A stretch of 64,000 bases of DNA from Motiliproteus sp. MSK22-1 (GTDB taxonomy: Bacteria > Pseudomonadota > Gammaproteobacteria > Pseudomonadales > Balneatricaceae): the NCBI RefSeq assembly GCF_001968815.1, contig NZ_MIEQ01000096.1, positions 62,001 through 126,000 on the forward strand. Reading direction: 5' to 3'. The notes under the pieces were generated by a model. It was given only the letters and a program-made list of their open reading frames with translations, ran no database searches and had not been told where the DNA came from. Of this stretch, positions 17,108 through 27,505 are shown piece by piece (positions within the stretch are counted from its first letter, which is position 1; every line of letters starts with the position of its first letter). Position numbers and translations under genes: made by a program.

Positions 17108-18583
17108 ATGCTTTTCAATAAGCTTCCTGATGATCTGTTTCTGCCATTATCAGGTCAGAACCGGTTTATCTATCAAGCGGTATTGGTGGAGCTGGCAGAT
17201 CTGTTCTTCGATGAAGACCTGATTGACCCTTTTGTTCCCAAAGATCTGGTGCGCTCTACGATTGAAGAAGCGGTGATTAAACATGGTATTCGTACCTGGG
17301 CATTAGAAGTCGAAGACGATGAAGGGGAGCTTGAGCAAGAGGCACCCCGATCAACGGCAGAGTATGCCAACCGAATCTATCGCCGGTTAGTAAAAACAGG
17401 TTGGTTGGACGAAGAACAGCAGCTGTACCGCACCTACGTGTTAATGGCCCCGTCTATCAGTTATCTATTACGGACCCTGGTGCAGGTCGCCACTTTTCAA
17501 AAGAAAAGTTACGGTGGCGCTGTTCTGAATGTTCTTAGCTCTGTAGAGGCCGCCGTAAAGGATCCTCAAGAGCGCGGCCTGACTTTGCAGGAAGCTGCTC
17601 GAGCAGCAGCGGAATTCAGTGCCCATTTAACTGATATGCTACTTGGGTTGCGGGAATTGCGACAAACCTTTGCGGCCAGCAACAATCCTCAAGAGATTGT
17701 CAGAGGTTTTTTTGAACAGTTCGTTGAAGCTATATTGGTTTCTGATTATAAAACCCTGAAAACTCATAATAATCCGTTTCGTTTTCGAAGGCAGTTACTG
17801 GGGCAGTTGAAAGAGTTGCAGTTTGACGAGCACAAGTTATCTCTGTTAATTCAACATTATCAAGAAGTTCTGGAACTGAGTAACGCCGAAGCTGAAGCGA
17901 AGGTTCACCAGCATATCTCTCGGATTATCAGAATCTTTGAATCGGTGGATCAGCGACTGGGAGCTATTGATGATTTCCGCTTCAGATTGGAAAAACGTGT
18001 GGCAGATACTGTTCGTTACATGGATAAAACCACTCCGGGAATGAGCGCTCGTTTGTCCCGTCTGATCTCCAAGCTGTCGCAAATAGAAGAAGCTAAACTG
18101 CCGATGGCGGATACGTTGGAAAGCTTTGCATTTTTGTCATCCAGAAGTGTTCGTAGTGCACCACGCCGGCGTACACCACCCACATTGAGAGTCATTCAAC
18201 AAAAAGTGATTGACCCGGAAGTGTTGCTGATGCGCCAACGCTTTAAAGAATATAAAGAGCGTCGTCAAATCAATAGCCTCAAGTTAGATGCCTATATAGA
18301 AAGGCACCTTAATGGGGCTAATGAAATCAGTGCTGATCAATTTCAGATCGGTACGGTAGAAGATTACATCTGTTTTAGTTATGTCCGTCATATTGGTTCT
18401 TTGGGAAACAAAGCCAAGGACATTCATGGCAAATATCAACTTCAGTTTGAAAACCGTTATGTCAATATTTGTGACATGGTGGAATGTCGGAGTTTTGTAC
18501 TCCGTCGAAATCCTGAATTTACTTCGGCTCAAGGCAATCAAATGAATAACTCTGAAGTCAAGGGACGTCAGCATGCTCGGTGA
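17108..18583 (+). CDS. kleisin-like subunit of an SMC complex (MksF/Wadjet JetA-like)
   Basis: The 491-residue protein resembles the DUF5716/JetA-type proteins that act as the kleisin bridge in MksBEF and Wadjet complexes. It is mostly helical, with an N-terminal winged-helix-like region (about 1-120), a long helical middle and a basic C-terminal part rich in Arg/Lys (about 340-400). In the known complexes this subunit links the two ATPase heads of the SMC dimer and recruits the WHD subunit. It is the first gene of a three-gene operon. Its end overlaps the next start by eleven bases, which implies translational coupling. The assignment rests mainly on gene order and resemblance; a profile search would be decisive. 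Confidence 0.75.
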   Translation: MLFNKLPDDLFLPLSGQNRFIYQAVLVELADLFFDEDLIDPFVPKDLVRSTIEEAVIKHGIRTWALEVEDDEGELEQEAPRSTAEYANRIYRRLVKTGWLDEEQQLYRTYVLMAPSISYLLRTLVQVATFQKKSYGGAVLNVLSSVEAAVKDPQERGLTLQEAARAAAEFSAHLTDMLLGLRELRQTFAASNNPQEIVRGFFEQFVEAILVSDYKTLKTHNNPFRFRRQLLGQLKELQFDEHKLSLLIQHYQEVLELSNAEAEAKVHQHISRIIRIFESVDQRLGAIDDFRFRLEKRVADTVRYMDKTTPGMSARLSRLISKLSQIEEAKLPMADTLESFAFLSSRSVRSAPRRRTPPTLRVIQQKVIDPEVLLMRQRFKEYKERRQINSLKLDAYIERHLNGANEISADQFQIGTVEDYICFSYVRHIGSLGNKAKDIHGKYQLQFENRYVNICDMVECRSFVLRRNPEFTSAQGNQMNNSEVKGRQHAR

Positions 18584-19403
18584 TCTCAAAAAAATCCTCA
18601 GCCGTTTTGAACAGGTAGACGAAGAAGACTTCACAATAGCGGCTAACAAGTTGCTGGTGAATCAGTTTCTTTATGCAGACAAGCCCTCTCATCGGCCGCA
18701 CTATTTTCTGATCTCTACCCATGTGGAGTATTTTACTAATCTCTTTGCTGCAATTGGTTGGTCTCTGACTCATCAGCCTGATGAGTCTTTTGTGGGAATT
18801 ATTCCAAAAGGAGAAGAGCGATATCTGCGCTTACGCCTGGATGAGTCGCTATTCCTTTTATGTTTGCGTCAGCAGTATGAAGAGCGACTCGAAAATTTTG
18901 ATATCGACGGCGGGAAAGCTTTCATACAGTCAGATAATTTGCTGCAACTTTATGAAAACCTTACGGCCAAAGAGATTCCTAATGAAACGCGATTTAAGGA
19001 GATTTTATCGCTGTTTAGCCGTCACGGTATCGTTGAGCGGGGTAAGGCGCCGGAAACAGATCCCAAGAACATCCCATTAATGATCAACCCGTCAATTCGT
19101 CAGGTGGTTGTTGAAGATTGGGTACGGCAGTTGGAAGAGCTCAGTGATGATTCGGATGCCGCAGAAAATGATGCTGTGACGGAAGCTGAGCTGGAAGTAC
19201 AAGACAGTGAATCAGTTGATGTTAATGATCAGCATAAGACCGTTTCTGGAACGACCAGCGGGCCTGGCTTCTCAGGGGAGACATCATCGGCAGAAATTAC
19301 GCAGGATACTGCGGATAACGATGTTGAGTTGGAAGATCAGTCTGATAAATCAAAAAATCAGGCCAGTAAGTTAACGGAGGTTGCTGATGAAGCTGCTGAA
19401 TAA
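18573..19403 (+). CDS. winged-helix subunit of an SMC complex (MksE/Wadjet JetB-like)
   Basis: The 276-residue protein occupies the MksE/JetB position between the kleisin and SMC genes. Residues 1-190 are a compact domain expected to be tandem winged helices (compare DUF4194/DUF6063). Residues 190-276 form an acidic, Ser/Thr/Asp/Glu-rich tail that is probably disordered. AAGGGA seven bases upstream supports the start. Its 3' end overlaps the SMC gene by 17 bases. Its role would be to dimerise and stabilise the kleisin bridge. The long acidic tail is longer than I expect for the family and could be a regulatory or binding segment. Confidence 0.72.
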   Translation: MLGDLKKILSRFEQVDEEDFTIAANKLLVNQFLYADKPSHRPHYFLISTHVEYFTNLFAAIGWSLTHQPDESFVGIIPKGEERYLRLRLDESLFLLCLRQQYEERLENFDIDGGKAFIQSDNLLQLYENLTAKEIPNETRFKEILSLFSRHGIVERGKAPETDPKNIPLMINPSIRQVVVEDWVRQLEELSDDSDAAENDAVTEAELEVQDSESVDVNDQHKTVSGTTSGPGFSGETSSAEITQDTADNDVELEDQSDKSKNQASKLTEVADEAAE

Positions 19404-22400
19404 AATCGTACTGGTTAATTGGTACGTCCTGGGGGCGGTAGAGATCCCTATTCGCGGTAACGTCGCGATCGTTGGTCCCAACGGTTCCGGTAAATCATCT
19501 TTGCTGGATGCAATACAGACTGTGTTAGTAGGCGGCAATAAGCGTTTTCTCAGTTTTAACGCCAGTGCCGGACAGAAAAGTGAACGTAGCTTGAGGACCT
19601 ATTGCCTGGGGTTCCTGGATGATCATACGGCGGGTCGCGCCAAGTCGAGAGAGGATTCACTGACCTATCTGGCGATGGAGTTTAAAGATCAGGAAACCGG
19701 TGAATGCGACACCATTGGCCTGGCCATCAGCGCTTCGCTGGCTTCGCCGGAAGAAGATGTGGAAGGCCGTTTTATTTTGCCAGACACTTCGGTAACTCTT
19801 GATGATTTTACTGTTCAGGAAAAAGGCGGACGAATCCCTCGCCCCTGGTTGGAAGTGCGGGAGTCGCTACGCAAGAAATGTCCGCAGATGGTACTGGAAA
19901 AACGAGCCAGCCGGTTTATTCGAGAGGTGATGGCGCAACTGAGTCACGAAAAATCCGTACCTATTGACGAAGACAAGTTTCTCAAAAGTTTCCGTAATGC
20001 GATCAAGTTTACTCCTATCGATAGCCCGACACGCTTTGTCCGTGAATATGTTCTGGACCATAAACTGGTTCAAGTTGGGGACTTTCGTAAATCGCTGGAA
20101 GAATACCGGGCGATGGAGCAAAAAACTCAGGAAGTCGCCAATCGTATTGATGAGCTGGAAAAGGTGCAGGAGCTCTGTCTTGGGGTTCGTCGCAATGCCA
20201 AAAATGCTGGTGAATATGAATGGGTTGTTCATGAAACCCGCTTCGAAGAGGCTGATCTTAAAAAGGAAAGTCTTGAAGAAAAGCTGGAACAGGATAAGGA
20301 AAAGGAAAAAGCACTACAAACTGAGTCCGATAAGTTGGAGCAGGATCTTAATCGTCTGATACAACAGTTGGCCGACACTCGAGCTCAGATGAATAATTCT
20401 GATCATGCTAACCGGATCAAAGAGCTTGAGCTGAAAATTGATGCCAAGCAACATGAAATGAGTGTGGTGAAGGATAAGTTGTCCGGCATCTATAACCTGC
20501 TTCGATCCACCGTTGCGTTTGCCAAGCATGAAACCCTGCTGCCAAACAGTTTTATGGATGTAGTAAAGGAAGGGGTTGAGCTTTGGCGTCAGGGGGAGAA
20601 CCTGTTGGGAGCTGCCTGGCCAGAAGATCCCATGAAGGTGGATAACTGCATGGAGCAACTGAAGAAACAAATTGATGGAGTGCGGTTGGATGTCGCCCGT
20701 CACTTTGAAAGCTCAGTTATCGACCTCAGTACCATGCGTCAGCGTTTGGAAGGGCATCAGGGAGCAATTGAACAGTTAAAACAGGGGCGAGCGCCTCTGA
20801 AACGTAACACCCGTGAGCTGATGTCTTTGCTTGAAGAGTATGGTATTGAATCTGTGCCTCTTTGTGAGCTTACCGAGGTTAATGATGATCGCTGGCGTAC
20901 TGCTATTGAGAGTTTCCTTGGTGCGCGACGAGAGGCACTGATCGTTGATCCCAGTCAGGTTAAGGATGCCATAACGCTTTACCGTCGTCGTGCCCGACAC
21001 TTGAAAGGCTGCCGGATTGTTAACACCACTAAAAGCGATCACTGGCTGGATCGGGCCAAACCGGGTTCCCTGTCCCAATATGTGGACTGTGATAATAGTG
21101 ACGCTCAAGCCTATATTAACCGTGCGCTGGGTGGCGTTATGGCTGTGGAGACTGAGGTGGAGCTTCTGAAGCATGAACGGGCGTTGACTTATGACTGTAT
21201 GTTACAGACCGAAGGCGCAACGACCTCTATTCATGAACAGGCACCGATGATGGGGAGTCGTCACCGGGAAAAGCAGTTGTTGCAGCAGGATCAGGACTTC
21301 GAGCATTTGCAAGCAAGGTTTTCTGAGCAAGAGCGAGAGCATAAGGCGATTGACGGTCTTAAGGATTCCCTGATTAAACTGACGGCAGGATTAACAGGAG
21401 TTACCGAAAGTACCTATAGTCTGCACAACAGCAGAGAAATGATGACTGCGGAACTGGAAGGGTACAAACAGGCTATTCAGGATATTCGTAATCAGGATGA
21501 TACGGGTGTTCAGAAACGTCTGAGTGAACTGGTGGAAGAGCAAAGTAATATCCAGTCAGAGCATCAGAAGCTGGTAGAACAGTTGAAGAAAATCAGCACC
21601 AGTTTAATCAAGCGGGAAGCGACACTGGAAGTGCTGGAGCAGGAGCTGGAAGAGCACTCTGCTCAACGGACAAAGTGCGAGGATAAACCTGATTTTGATG
21701 CTCAGGCTGCTCAGGAAAAACGAGATTATCTGGAAGAATCCTGTGGTGCTGAGCTTGAGAGGATCATTTTCGATGCAGCCCGTAAGAGTCAGAATGAGCT
21801 GACACTGGTTGAAAAAAAGAAAAACTCTGTTCGGGATGCCGTCGCTCAGTATAAGGCTAAGTACCATGGCTCGGGTATGAGTCATCAACAGCTGGATAAT
21901 ATCTCACCGGAATCGAGTCATGCCGAATTGGAAGGTTTTGTTGGCACTACCGTACAGGCTCTTAAAGACACGGAGTTAGCCCATTACACCAAAAAAGCAG
22001 AGCGAGCCCGCATTGAAGCGGAAACCGCTTTCCGCTCTGATTTTGTTGCTCATCTCAATGATCAGATTGACAAGATTAAGGAGCTTATTCGCGAGCTTAA
22101 TAATCATCTCAAGCACCGACCTTTCCATCAGGAAATGTACAGTTTTACCATGACTCCGAATCCGGAGCTAAAGGATGTGCTATCTCTGGTAGAGACCTTC
22201 TCTAAAGCTGATCAGGCGAATGCCGGGGGATTATTTGATTCTGCGTTGGATACTAGTTCCCCCCACCGAGAGGCTTTGGAGCGTATTCACGAAGTGCTTA
22301 AGGATGAAGGAGAGGCCAGTATTCTTCAGGACTACCGTAATTTCTACAATTTTGAACTGGTGATCAAGGACCTGGATGGCAACATAAAGACCAACCTGTC

Positions 22401-22833
22401 TCAGCGAATCAAGACCGGTTCCGGTGGTGAGCATCAGGTACCATTTTATGTAGCCATTGCAGCAGGTCTCGGTGCTACCTACCGTTTGAAGAGAGCCCCT
22501 GATGGTCGTCCTGTCGGTGGATTCAGCTTGAGTATGTTTGATGAGGCGTTTAATAAACTGGATGCTGAAAATACCCAGACATCACTTGGATTTATGAGAG
22601 ACCTGGGATTGCAGACATTAATCGCCGCTCCAGATGACAAATATTCGCTGATGGCATCGGTAATGGATACCATTATTAACGTTTGTCGTGATGGCAGTGT
22701 CGTTGATCTGGATGTGGAGTTTCCGATGCCGAAGGGTAAGGAGTTGCTGGAGTCGGATAACCCTTATCGGTTAGCGAAGGAATCCAACTCGGTAGTAGAG
22801 CATGATCGAGAGGAAGAGGTGGAAGCTGTCTGA
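19387..22833 (+). CDS. SMC-like ATPase (MksB/Wadjet JetC-like)
   Basis: This is a 1148-residue SMC/MukB-type ATPase. Walker A (GPNGSGKSS, Lys36) lies near the N-terminus. A first coiled coil covers about 255-480, followed by a hinge (about 490-640, including [13 protein letters not shown]) and a second coiled coil (about 640-960). The ABC signature region (TGSGGEHQ) is near 1010 and Walker B ([10 protein letters not shown]) near 1050. I chose ATG 19387, six bases after ACGGAGG, over a TTG two codons earlier. The protein would dimerise through the hinge and extrude DNA loops with the two preceding gene products. In Wadjet a fourth protein, JetD, cleaves the trapped plasmid. No such gene follows: the next gene is a convergent phasin. 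Confidence 0.88.
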   Translation: MKLLNKIVLVNWYVLGAVEIPIRGNVAIVGPNGSGKSSLLDAIQTVLVGGNKRFLSFNASAGQKSERSLRTYCLGFLDDHTAGRAKSREDSLTYLAMEFKDQETGECDTIGLAISASLASPEEDVEGRFILPDTSVTLDDFTVQEKGGRIPRPWLEVRESLRKKCPQMVLEKRASRFIREVMAQLSHEKSVPIDEDKFLKSFRNAIKFTPIDSPTRFVREYVLDHKLVQVGDFRKSLEEYRAMEQKTQEVANRIDELEKVQELCLGVRRNAKNAGEYEWVVHETRFEEADLKKESLEEKLEQDKEKEKALQTESDKLEQDLNRLIQQLADTRAQMNNSDHANRIKELELKIDAKQHEMSVVKDKLSGIYNLLRSTVAFAKHETLLPNSFMDVVKEGVELWRQGENLLGAAWPEDPMKVDNCMEQLKKQIDGVRLDVARHFESSVIDLSTMRQRLEGHQGAIEQLKQGRAPLKRNTRELMSLLEEYGIESVPLCELTEVNDDRWRTAIESFLGARREALIVDPSQVKDAITLYRRRARHLKGCRIVNTTKSDHWLDRAKPGSLSQYVDCDNSDAQAYINRALGGVMAVETEVELLKHERALTYDCMLQTEGATTSIHEQAPMMGSRHREKQLLQQDQDFEHLQARFSEQEREHKAIDGLKDSLIKLTAGLTGVTESTYSLHNSREMMTAELEGYKQAIQDIRNQDDTGVQKRLSELVEEQSNIQSEHQKLVEQLKKISTSLIKREATLEVLEQELEEHSAQRTKCEDKPDFDAQAAQEKRDYLEESCGAELERIIFDAARKSQNELTLVEKKKNSVRDAVAQYKAKYHGSGMSHQQLDNISPESSHAELEGFVGTTVQALKDTELAHYTKKAERARIEAETAFRSDFVAHLNDQIDKIKELIRELNNHLKHRPFHQEMYSFTMTPNPELKDVLSLVETFSKADQANAGGLFDSALDTSSPHREALERIHEVLKDEGEASILQDYRNFYNFELVIKDLDGNIKTNLSQRIKTGSGGEHQVPFYVAIAAGLGATYRLKRAPDGRPVGGFSLSMFDEAFNKLDAENTQTSLGFMRDLGLQTLIAAPDDKYSLMASVMDTIINVCRDGSVVDLDVEFPMPKGKELLESDNPYRLAKESNSVVEHDREEEVEAV

Positions 22834-22861
22834 TCGGGTTGAATGACTAAGTTCTCCAGGA

Positions 22862-22898
22862 GTCTCAGAACAGTTCTGCAAGGGTCTCAGAATAGTTC
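22862..22898 (+). repeat. short direct repeat after the SMC gene
   Basis: Two 15-base units, GTCTCAGAACAGTTC (22862-22876) and GTCTCAGAATAGTTC (22884-22898), differ at one base and repeat with a 22-base period. A third, degraded unit may follow to about 22918. The function is unknown. Confidence 0.6.
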
Positions 22899-22924
22899 CA
22901 ATCCCGGAATAGTACTTCAAGAGC

Positions 22925-22952
22925 GCCGCGTCCCTATCTCTGGGGACGCGGC
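22925..22952. terminator. GC-rich hairpin between convergent SMC and phasin genes
   Basis: A perfect 10-bp stem (GCCGCGTCCC with GGGACGCGGC) with an eight-base loop lies twelve bases beyond the phasin stop codon and 92 after the SMC stop. There is no T-run, but the position fits a shared terminator. Confidence 0.6.
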
Positions 22953-22964
22953 TATCATCTAAAC

Positions 22965-23327
22965 TTAATGAGCAGCCGGAGGAGGGCTAAATTGCTCTAA
23001 AAAATCTGAACCATTGGCATAGCTTTTTTCCAGCATATCGTTAATTGATTGCTGCGCATCACGGGCGGTAGCAATTTCCTGCTCGGCCATGTCACACCAC
23101 TTGGTATCAACCTCTTTGACAAATTCTAACTGCTGCTCCACTGCGCTTTTAACATCTTTAATTTCGGTCAAGGCCTTAAACTGTCTGATGTTTGCTTCGA
23201 AGAGGTAATTTAGATAGTTAGATTGCAGCTCAGCAAATTTCTGAACGGCTTTAGTATTGATATCGGTGATATCCAGTAGTGGTTGAAATAGCTTTTGCCA
23301 ATCTTCAGGTTGTTGTTTCTCTTTCAT
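22965..23327 (-). CDS. phasin-family protein
   Basis: The 120-residue protein is almost entirely amphipathic helix. It has the phasin pattern, including a motif near residue 35 (QSNYLNYLFEANIRQFKAL) and evenly spaced acidic and basic residues. Phasins coat polyhydroxyalkanoate granules, and some act as chaperones. No PHA synthase or other granule gene lies in the window. It is convergent with the SMC gene. Confidence 0.8.
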   Translation of the reverse strand: MKEKQQPEDWQKLFQPLLDITDINTKAVQKFAELQSNYLNYLFEANIRQFKALTEIKDVKSAVEQQLEFVKEVDTKWCDMAEQEIATARDAQQSINDMLEKSYANGSDFLEQFSPPPAAH

Positions 23328-24257
23328 GATCCTTTCCTTGTGAGTAGAGGGAATTCTCTAATATCACTTGTGTAATTAGTTGTTTGATGGGACGTATACC
23401 ACATCAAGATCTTGATCATCTTCCGTGAAATACCGCTGGGTCAGCATTACCCTTGACTCCTTTTTTGGTTCATCATTATTTGCCGGTCAATACCGGTGCT
23501 TCCAGTGTAGAACACATTTTTTGACCTGCAACTTTGGCAGGGCTATTTTGACAAATATTTTTGATGGGATGGTTTTGCAGCTGTTCTAAGGGGAGGTCAA
23601 TCGGCAAACTAGAACCAGATTCGTTGTTCTCTTTTTGTTATGGATCTAAATAACAGCATTCTATAACAGGTTTTGTCCAGATTTAGGCCTATTAACTTAC
23701 CTGTCATTTGACAGATGGGAAGCAGGCAAATATCCTATGCAGCTATCTGTGTTTGGCTAACATGCTGTTGAGTGATGGAATTGATAACCATGGATTTTGG
23801 GTTGTACGGAGTGTTGCCGTCTGATCATCTTTTTGTCCCGTTTTTCTCTTCTTTGTTTTCAGCTCCAGCAGGATTGTGCCACTTCTGCTGTGAAACCGGC
23901 CGAGTCGAGCAAGGTTGCGTTGGATCAAGCTAAGCCCATAAGCAGTCATCAAATTGCTAATCATCTATATAGATAATGGATTATAGAAATATGTGTAAAT
24001 TTAAAAACTTGTTAAGCTACTTCGTGCCTTCTTTGGCAGCGATATCCTGTGGTAACTTAATGAACTTCTCTCAAGCTTATGCGGATCTCTTTACGAAGTG
24101 ATTTCTCATGAAAACTTCGGCTATAAACAAGATGGTACTTATTTCTTAATTTCCTGAAGGGTTGGAATGTCAGTTATCAAGCATCAAATGGCTATATTGG
24201 CGATAGCTAATTAGGGATGTGTTTTTTAAAATTCACTGAATTTAAATAGGACGAACA
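23328..24257. other. 930-base region without a recognised gene
   Basis: This is the longest gap in the window. The phasin promoter should lie at its left end and the ribosome-binding site of the next gene (AGGA before 24258) at its right. Between 23743 and 23964 the minus strand has a 73-codon frame, rich in Lys/Arg/Thr, that I cannot match to a family. It has no good ribosome-binding site and could be a decayed gene. No inverted-repeat ends or transposase remains were recognised. Confidence 0.4.
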
Positions 24258-24602
24258 ATGAAAAAGTTATTTATGCTATTAGCGTCGATTTCCCTTTTTT
24301 TGGGTACGGCTCATGCTCATGCTTTATGGACGCAAGATCAAACCGTTGAATGGGTTAGGGCTTATAGTGCTACGGACGAAGTGTCATTTGTTAAGTTATC
24401 AAGCTCTGCTGTGTGGGAAGGTTGTGAAAATACCAGAAATACAAGGATCTATAAGCTGAAAGGGGTGGGAAACAGAGCTTTTTCGATACTGCTTTCAGCA
24501 GCTGTTTCTAAACAACCAATAAGAGTTGATGTGATAGGTCATGAGGCTTGCGAAGATAAGTTTGCTTTAATTAGTGAGGTTCAAGCTGGTTCCGGAGGTT
24601 AA
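24258..24602 (+). CDS. small secreted protein, function unknown
   Basis: The 114-residue protein has a clear signal peptide (about 1-20, cleavage after AHA). The mature part of about 94 residues has two cysteines (in WEGCEN and HEACED) that could form one disulfide bond in the periplasm. The sequence suggests a small beta-rich domain. AGGA six bases before the ATG supports the start. I do not recognise the family. The next gene, 231 bases on, also encodes a secreted protein. Confidence 0.65.
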   Translation: MKKLFMLLASISLFLGTAHAHALWTQDQTVEWVRAYSATDEVSFVKLSSSAVWEGCENTRNTRIYKLKGVGNRAFSILLSAAVSKQPIRVDVIGHEACEDKFALISEVQAGSGG

Positions 24603-24833
24603 AACTGAAAAATCTATAGTTTTACAAAGTTGGTTGTAATAGGCAGTTGTTTTTAGCAATCTTAAACTATGGTTTTTTATACGCCTAAGATTCTTTCTGA
24701 AAGAATAATTCATGTTTTATATAGAAAGAAAGATAGAAAAATAGATTTATATTAGCTACCCTCTAGCTGCCGTTAAACATGGTGGCTTGATTGAATATCA
24801 ATAGAGTATTACCAGAACTTAGAGAAGGAATTT

Positions 24834-26051
24834 ATGAAAAAATTAGTTTTGACCTTGTCACTTATTTTCTCATCAAACGCGATGGCTCTTGATGTGAAAA
24901 ATACCCTTCAGTACACAGGTGAAGGAGTGCCCAATCCGGCTTACAATCAGAAAGTAAAAAACATTATGATTTTCCAGCCGATGGCATCAACCTGGTGGTA
25001 CGATCTGGATGGTACCTATCATGAAGATCCCAACACAGGTGAGGATGTGCTTTGGGAAGCTGGAGCCTGGCCACCTAACTGGAATACCTGGGATCCACAG
25101 CCCGCGCCATATGTTCTCAATAATGCGCTTAAAAATCCACTGAGTTCTGATCTTGGACAACCTTCCAGCTGGCTTCAAGGTGATCGTGTTCCAAATTCAG
25201 CAGACCCTGATCAAAAAGGCTATGTGTTTAGAGATAAGGAAACCTACCTCAAGCAGATGGACTTGATCAAAGGGTTGGATGTTGATGTTTGGGGAAATCG
25301 GAATGGAAGTACAGCAATTGCCGTTTTTCTGGTTCCAGACAATGAAGCCAACTTTGGGTATGGTGCCTACTGGAAACCTTCCGGGCAATTCAGAAGACCG
25401 TTGTCACTTTTTTCTGAGGTGAAATGGGCCGCATGGAAAAAAGGGATACAAGTCGCTCCTTTTATTTCACTTAATCGGTTTGACTTAATCGATGAGACTC
25501 CAAAAGAAATTGATACTATACTGCCTGACTTGAAAGCTATTGTTGACTCCATCAAAGCCTCTGCTGATGCAGTAAGTCTGAGAACGGAAGATGGCAGGCT
25601 TATTGTTCTTATTGAAGGATTACCCGGTAGGACTCATTTACATGATGAAGGAAACGAAGGATACCGAGATGCCATTATCAATTATATGAAATCAGAAACA
25701 GGGGTTTTGTGGATTGATAACTTAACAAATGTTTGTGATTCCAATACTGCGAATATATATCGCTCAGCAGCGACACATGATCCAATTCAAGAGGGGGAAA
25801 AGAATAGCTGCCCAGGACGTTATTTATGGCATTACACTCACCGTAACGGGAAGAATAGAAATGATTTATCTACGGTTCCTATGTATCTTCAGGAACGTTG
25901 GTTAAACATTACACCTCATGATCCAGAGATGTATCCGGTTATTATTTCTCAGTGGAACGAGTATTCGGAGTGGAAAATGTTTGAACCTAATTCATTTGAT
26001 GGGGATAGTGAATATCAATACCTTCGATGGAGATTTCATCAGCAGCCATAG
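24834..26051 (+). CDS. secreted glycoside-hydrolase-like (TIM-barrel) protein
   Basis: The 405-residue protein has a signal peptide (about 1-18). The mature chain is rich in Trp, Tyr and Pro. A C-terminal segment, ISQWNEYSEWKMFEPN near residue 363, recalls the W-N-E/D-(Y/W)-x-E motif of GH71/GH99-like barrels and WbsX-type proteins, where the acidic residues are catalytic. No carbohydrate-binding module is attached. The start has AGAAGGA four bases upstream. A strong terminator follows. The best inference is a periplasmic or extracellular enzyme acting on a polysaccharide; the family name and substrate are uncertain. Confidence 0.6.
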   Translation: MKKLVLTLSLIFSSNAMALDVKNTLQYTGEGVPNPAYNQKVKNIMIFQPMASTWWYDLDGTYHEDPNTGEDVLWEAGAWPPNWNTWDPQPAPYVLNNALKNPLSSDLGQPSSWLQGDRVPNSADPDQKGYVFRDKETYLKQMDLIKGLDVDVWGNRNGSTAIAVFLVPDNEANFGYGAYWKPSGQFRRPLSLFSEVKWAAWKKGIQVAPFISLNRFDLIDETPKEIDTILPDLKAIVDSIKASADAVSLRTEDGRLIVLIEGLPGRTHLHDEGNEGYRDAIINYMKSETGVLWIDNLTNVCDSNTANIYRSAATHDPIQEGEKNSCPGRYLWHYTHRNGKNRNDLSTVPMYLQERWLNITPHDPEMYPVIISQWNEYSEWKMFEPNSFDGDSEYQYLRWRFHQQP

Positions 26052-26096
26052 TATTGCAAAAAATCCGATAACGTCCTAACAGGTAGGAACAGCATT

Positions 26097-26140
26097 CCAG
26101 AAAGGTTTACTCAAGTATTCCTTTCTGGTTTCTTGTTTTT
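26097..26140 (+). terminator. Rho-independent terminator
   Basis: A 9-bp stem (CCAGAAAGG at 26097-26105 with CCTTTCTGG at 26120-26128) is followed by TTTCTTGTTTTT, a typical intrinsic terminator for the secreted glycoside-hydrolase-like gene. Confidence 0.85.
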
Positions 26141-26438
26141 AAAGACAGTGATGGGAAAGAGGTGTCAGTTTTATGTCTATAAAATTCTGTCATTCTTTCT
26201 TTAGTTATCTGATGTAAGTGTTTTTGTAATATGCTTTAAAGCTAGAGTAAATGTTAGAAAGTGTAAGCCTGAATGGAAGAAATCACCCTGTAAACTTCTT
26301 TTCTTGATAAATCAAAGGCTAATTGTTTCGCCGTTAACTCACGCGGAGAATATACTTTTACAGTACTTATTAAGTTCTATTGTTTTTTAATAATGTAGAG
26401 AGCGGTTTATATACAGCACTGTATAGGTGCCCTGTGAG

Positions 26439-27200
26439 TCACTGTGAGTAATACCCCGACAGCAGATCATCAACCATTTTCTCGTAGGTTCCATCTTCCC
26501 TAAGCGATTTTAGTCCGGTATTAAATATCGCCATGAGTTCCAGGGATCGTTTCCCAGCTTTAGGAAATAACAAAAAACCAGGGCGACTGGAGAGTGGGCG
26601 GGGGTGGTATGTGACCTGATGTATAACATTAGGGGCAAATTTGGTTCTGAGTAGTTCGAGTCCAGTGACTACATTGATCGGAAATATATCTATTCGGCCT
26701 CTAAGCAAGCGTCTGAAGTTTTGCTCATCATCATTAACTATCTCAAATTTGACCTTGCCTGCTTTCCGCGCGGACTCCAGTGCATCAGACGTATAATAAC
26801 CTCGAGACAGACCAATGCGAAAGCCGTTAAGGTCATTCACTTCTTTCCAGTCAAAGTCTGGTAGAAGACCCTTTACATAGAAGAAGTGGAGGCGGCTTTC
26901 CAGTAATTCATCGCTGTAATAGTGATCCTTGGCTCGTTCATCGCTGTATGACCACCAGCTGGTGGCATCATAATCAGCGTTTTGGGTCTGTACCAGCGCG
27001 CGTTTCCAGGGTAAGAAGTCAAACTCTACTTCGTGTCCCTGGCGTGCAAAAGCTTCGCTCACCACGTGGCTTGCAAATCCTTGATGCTTTGAAGAGCTTG
27101 AGCAATAAGGAATGAATTCACCGGTTGCTATACGAATGGTTTCACCTTGGGACAGTGAAGGTAACATGAGTGCGATCAGGAACAACAAAATTTTGTTCAT
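26439..27200 (-). CDS. periplasmic solute-binding protein of the SBP_bac_3 family
   Basis: The 253-residue protein has a signal peptide (about 1-19) and a type II periplasmic-binding fold like polar amino-acid receptors. Examples of the pattern are IRIATGEFIPYCS at the start, DYDATSWWSYSDERAKDHYYS near 77, and NGFRIGLSRGYYTSD near 124. No permease or ATPase gene is nearby. In this family such orphans often serve as extracytoplasmic sensors or have a transporter encoded elsewhere. The ligand is unknown. Confidence 0.82.
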   Translation of the reverse strand: MNKILLFLIALMLPSLSQGETIRIATGEFIPYCSSSSKHQGFASHVVSEAFARQGHEVEFDFLPWKRALVQTQNADYDATSWWSYSDERAKDHYYSDELLESRLHFFYVKGLLPDFDWKEVNDLNGFRIGLSRGYYTSDALESARKAGKVKFEIVNDDEQNFRRLLRGRIDIFPINVVTGLELLRTKFAPNVIHQVTYHPRPLSSRPGFLLFPKAGKRSLELMAIFNTGLKSLREDGTYEKMVDDLLSGYYSQ

Positions 27201-27505
27201 CGTTTATCCACTCCATCTGGCTACCTCGTAAGTATAGCCAAATCTGTAGGTTGAGAATTTTGCGATGCGTTCAGGGTTGCAGCTAAAAAGAGGAGGTATT
27301 CGAGAATACAACAGGCTGTTGACCAGTCGTTTGGTCAGGAGGCGATCAACACTGTACCAGATAACTACAGTGCTATTCCCGCAAATCATTGTCTTAGAAT
27401 TCCCCGCGCTGTTGGCGACAATAGGGTGTTCTGACAGACAGGTCAGGGCTTGGAAGGAGGAGTCTGCATCATGACTTATCTACAACCATCGCTCTCCGGG
27501 GGCGT

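Noticed and set aside
23743-23964. 73-codon Lys/Arg-rich frame on the minus strand, considered as a transposase remnant
   Set aside because: No transposase motif, inverted-repeat ends or target duplication could be seen, and there is no ribosome-binding site. It is only mentioned as possible decayed sequence.
22834-24257. Search for a JetD/MksG-type topoisomerase-like nuclease gene downstream of the SMC gene
   Set aside because: The only genes are a convergent phasin and, after 930 bases, a small secreted protein. No frame of the expected length exists on either strand.
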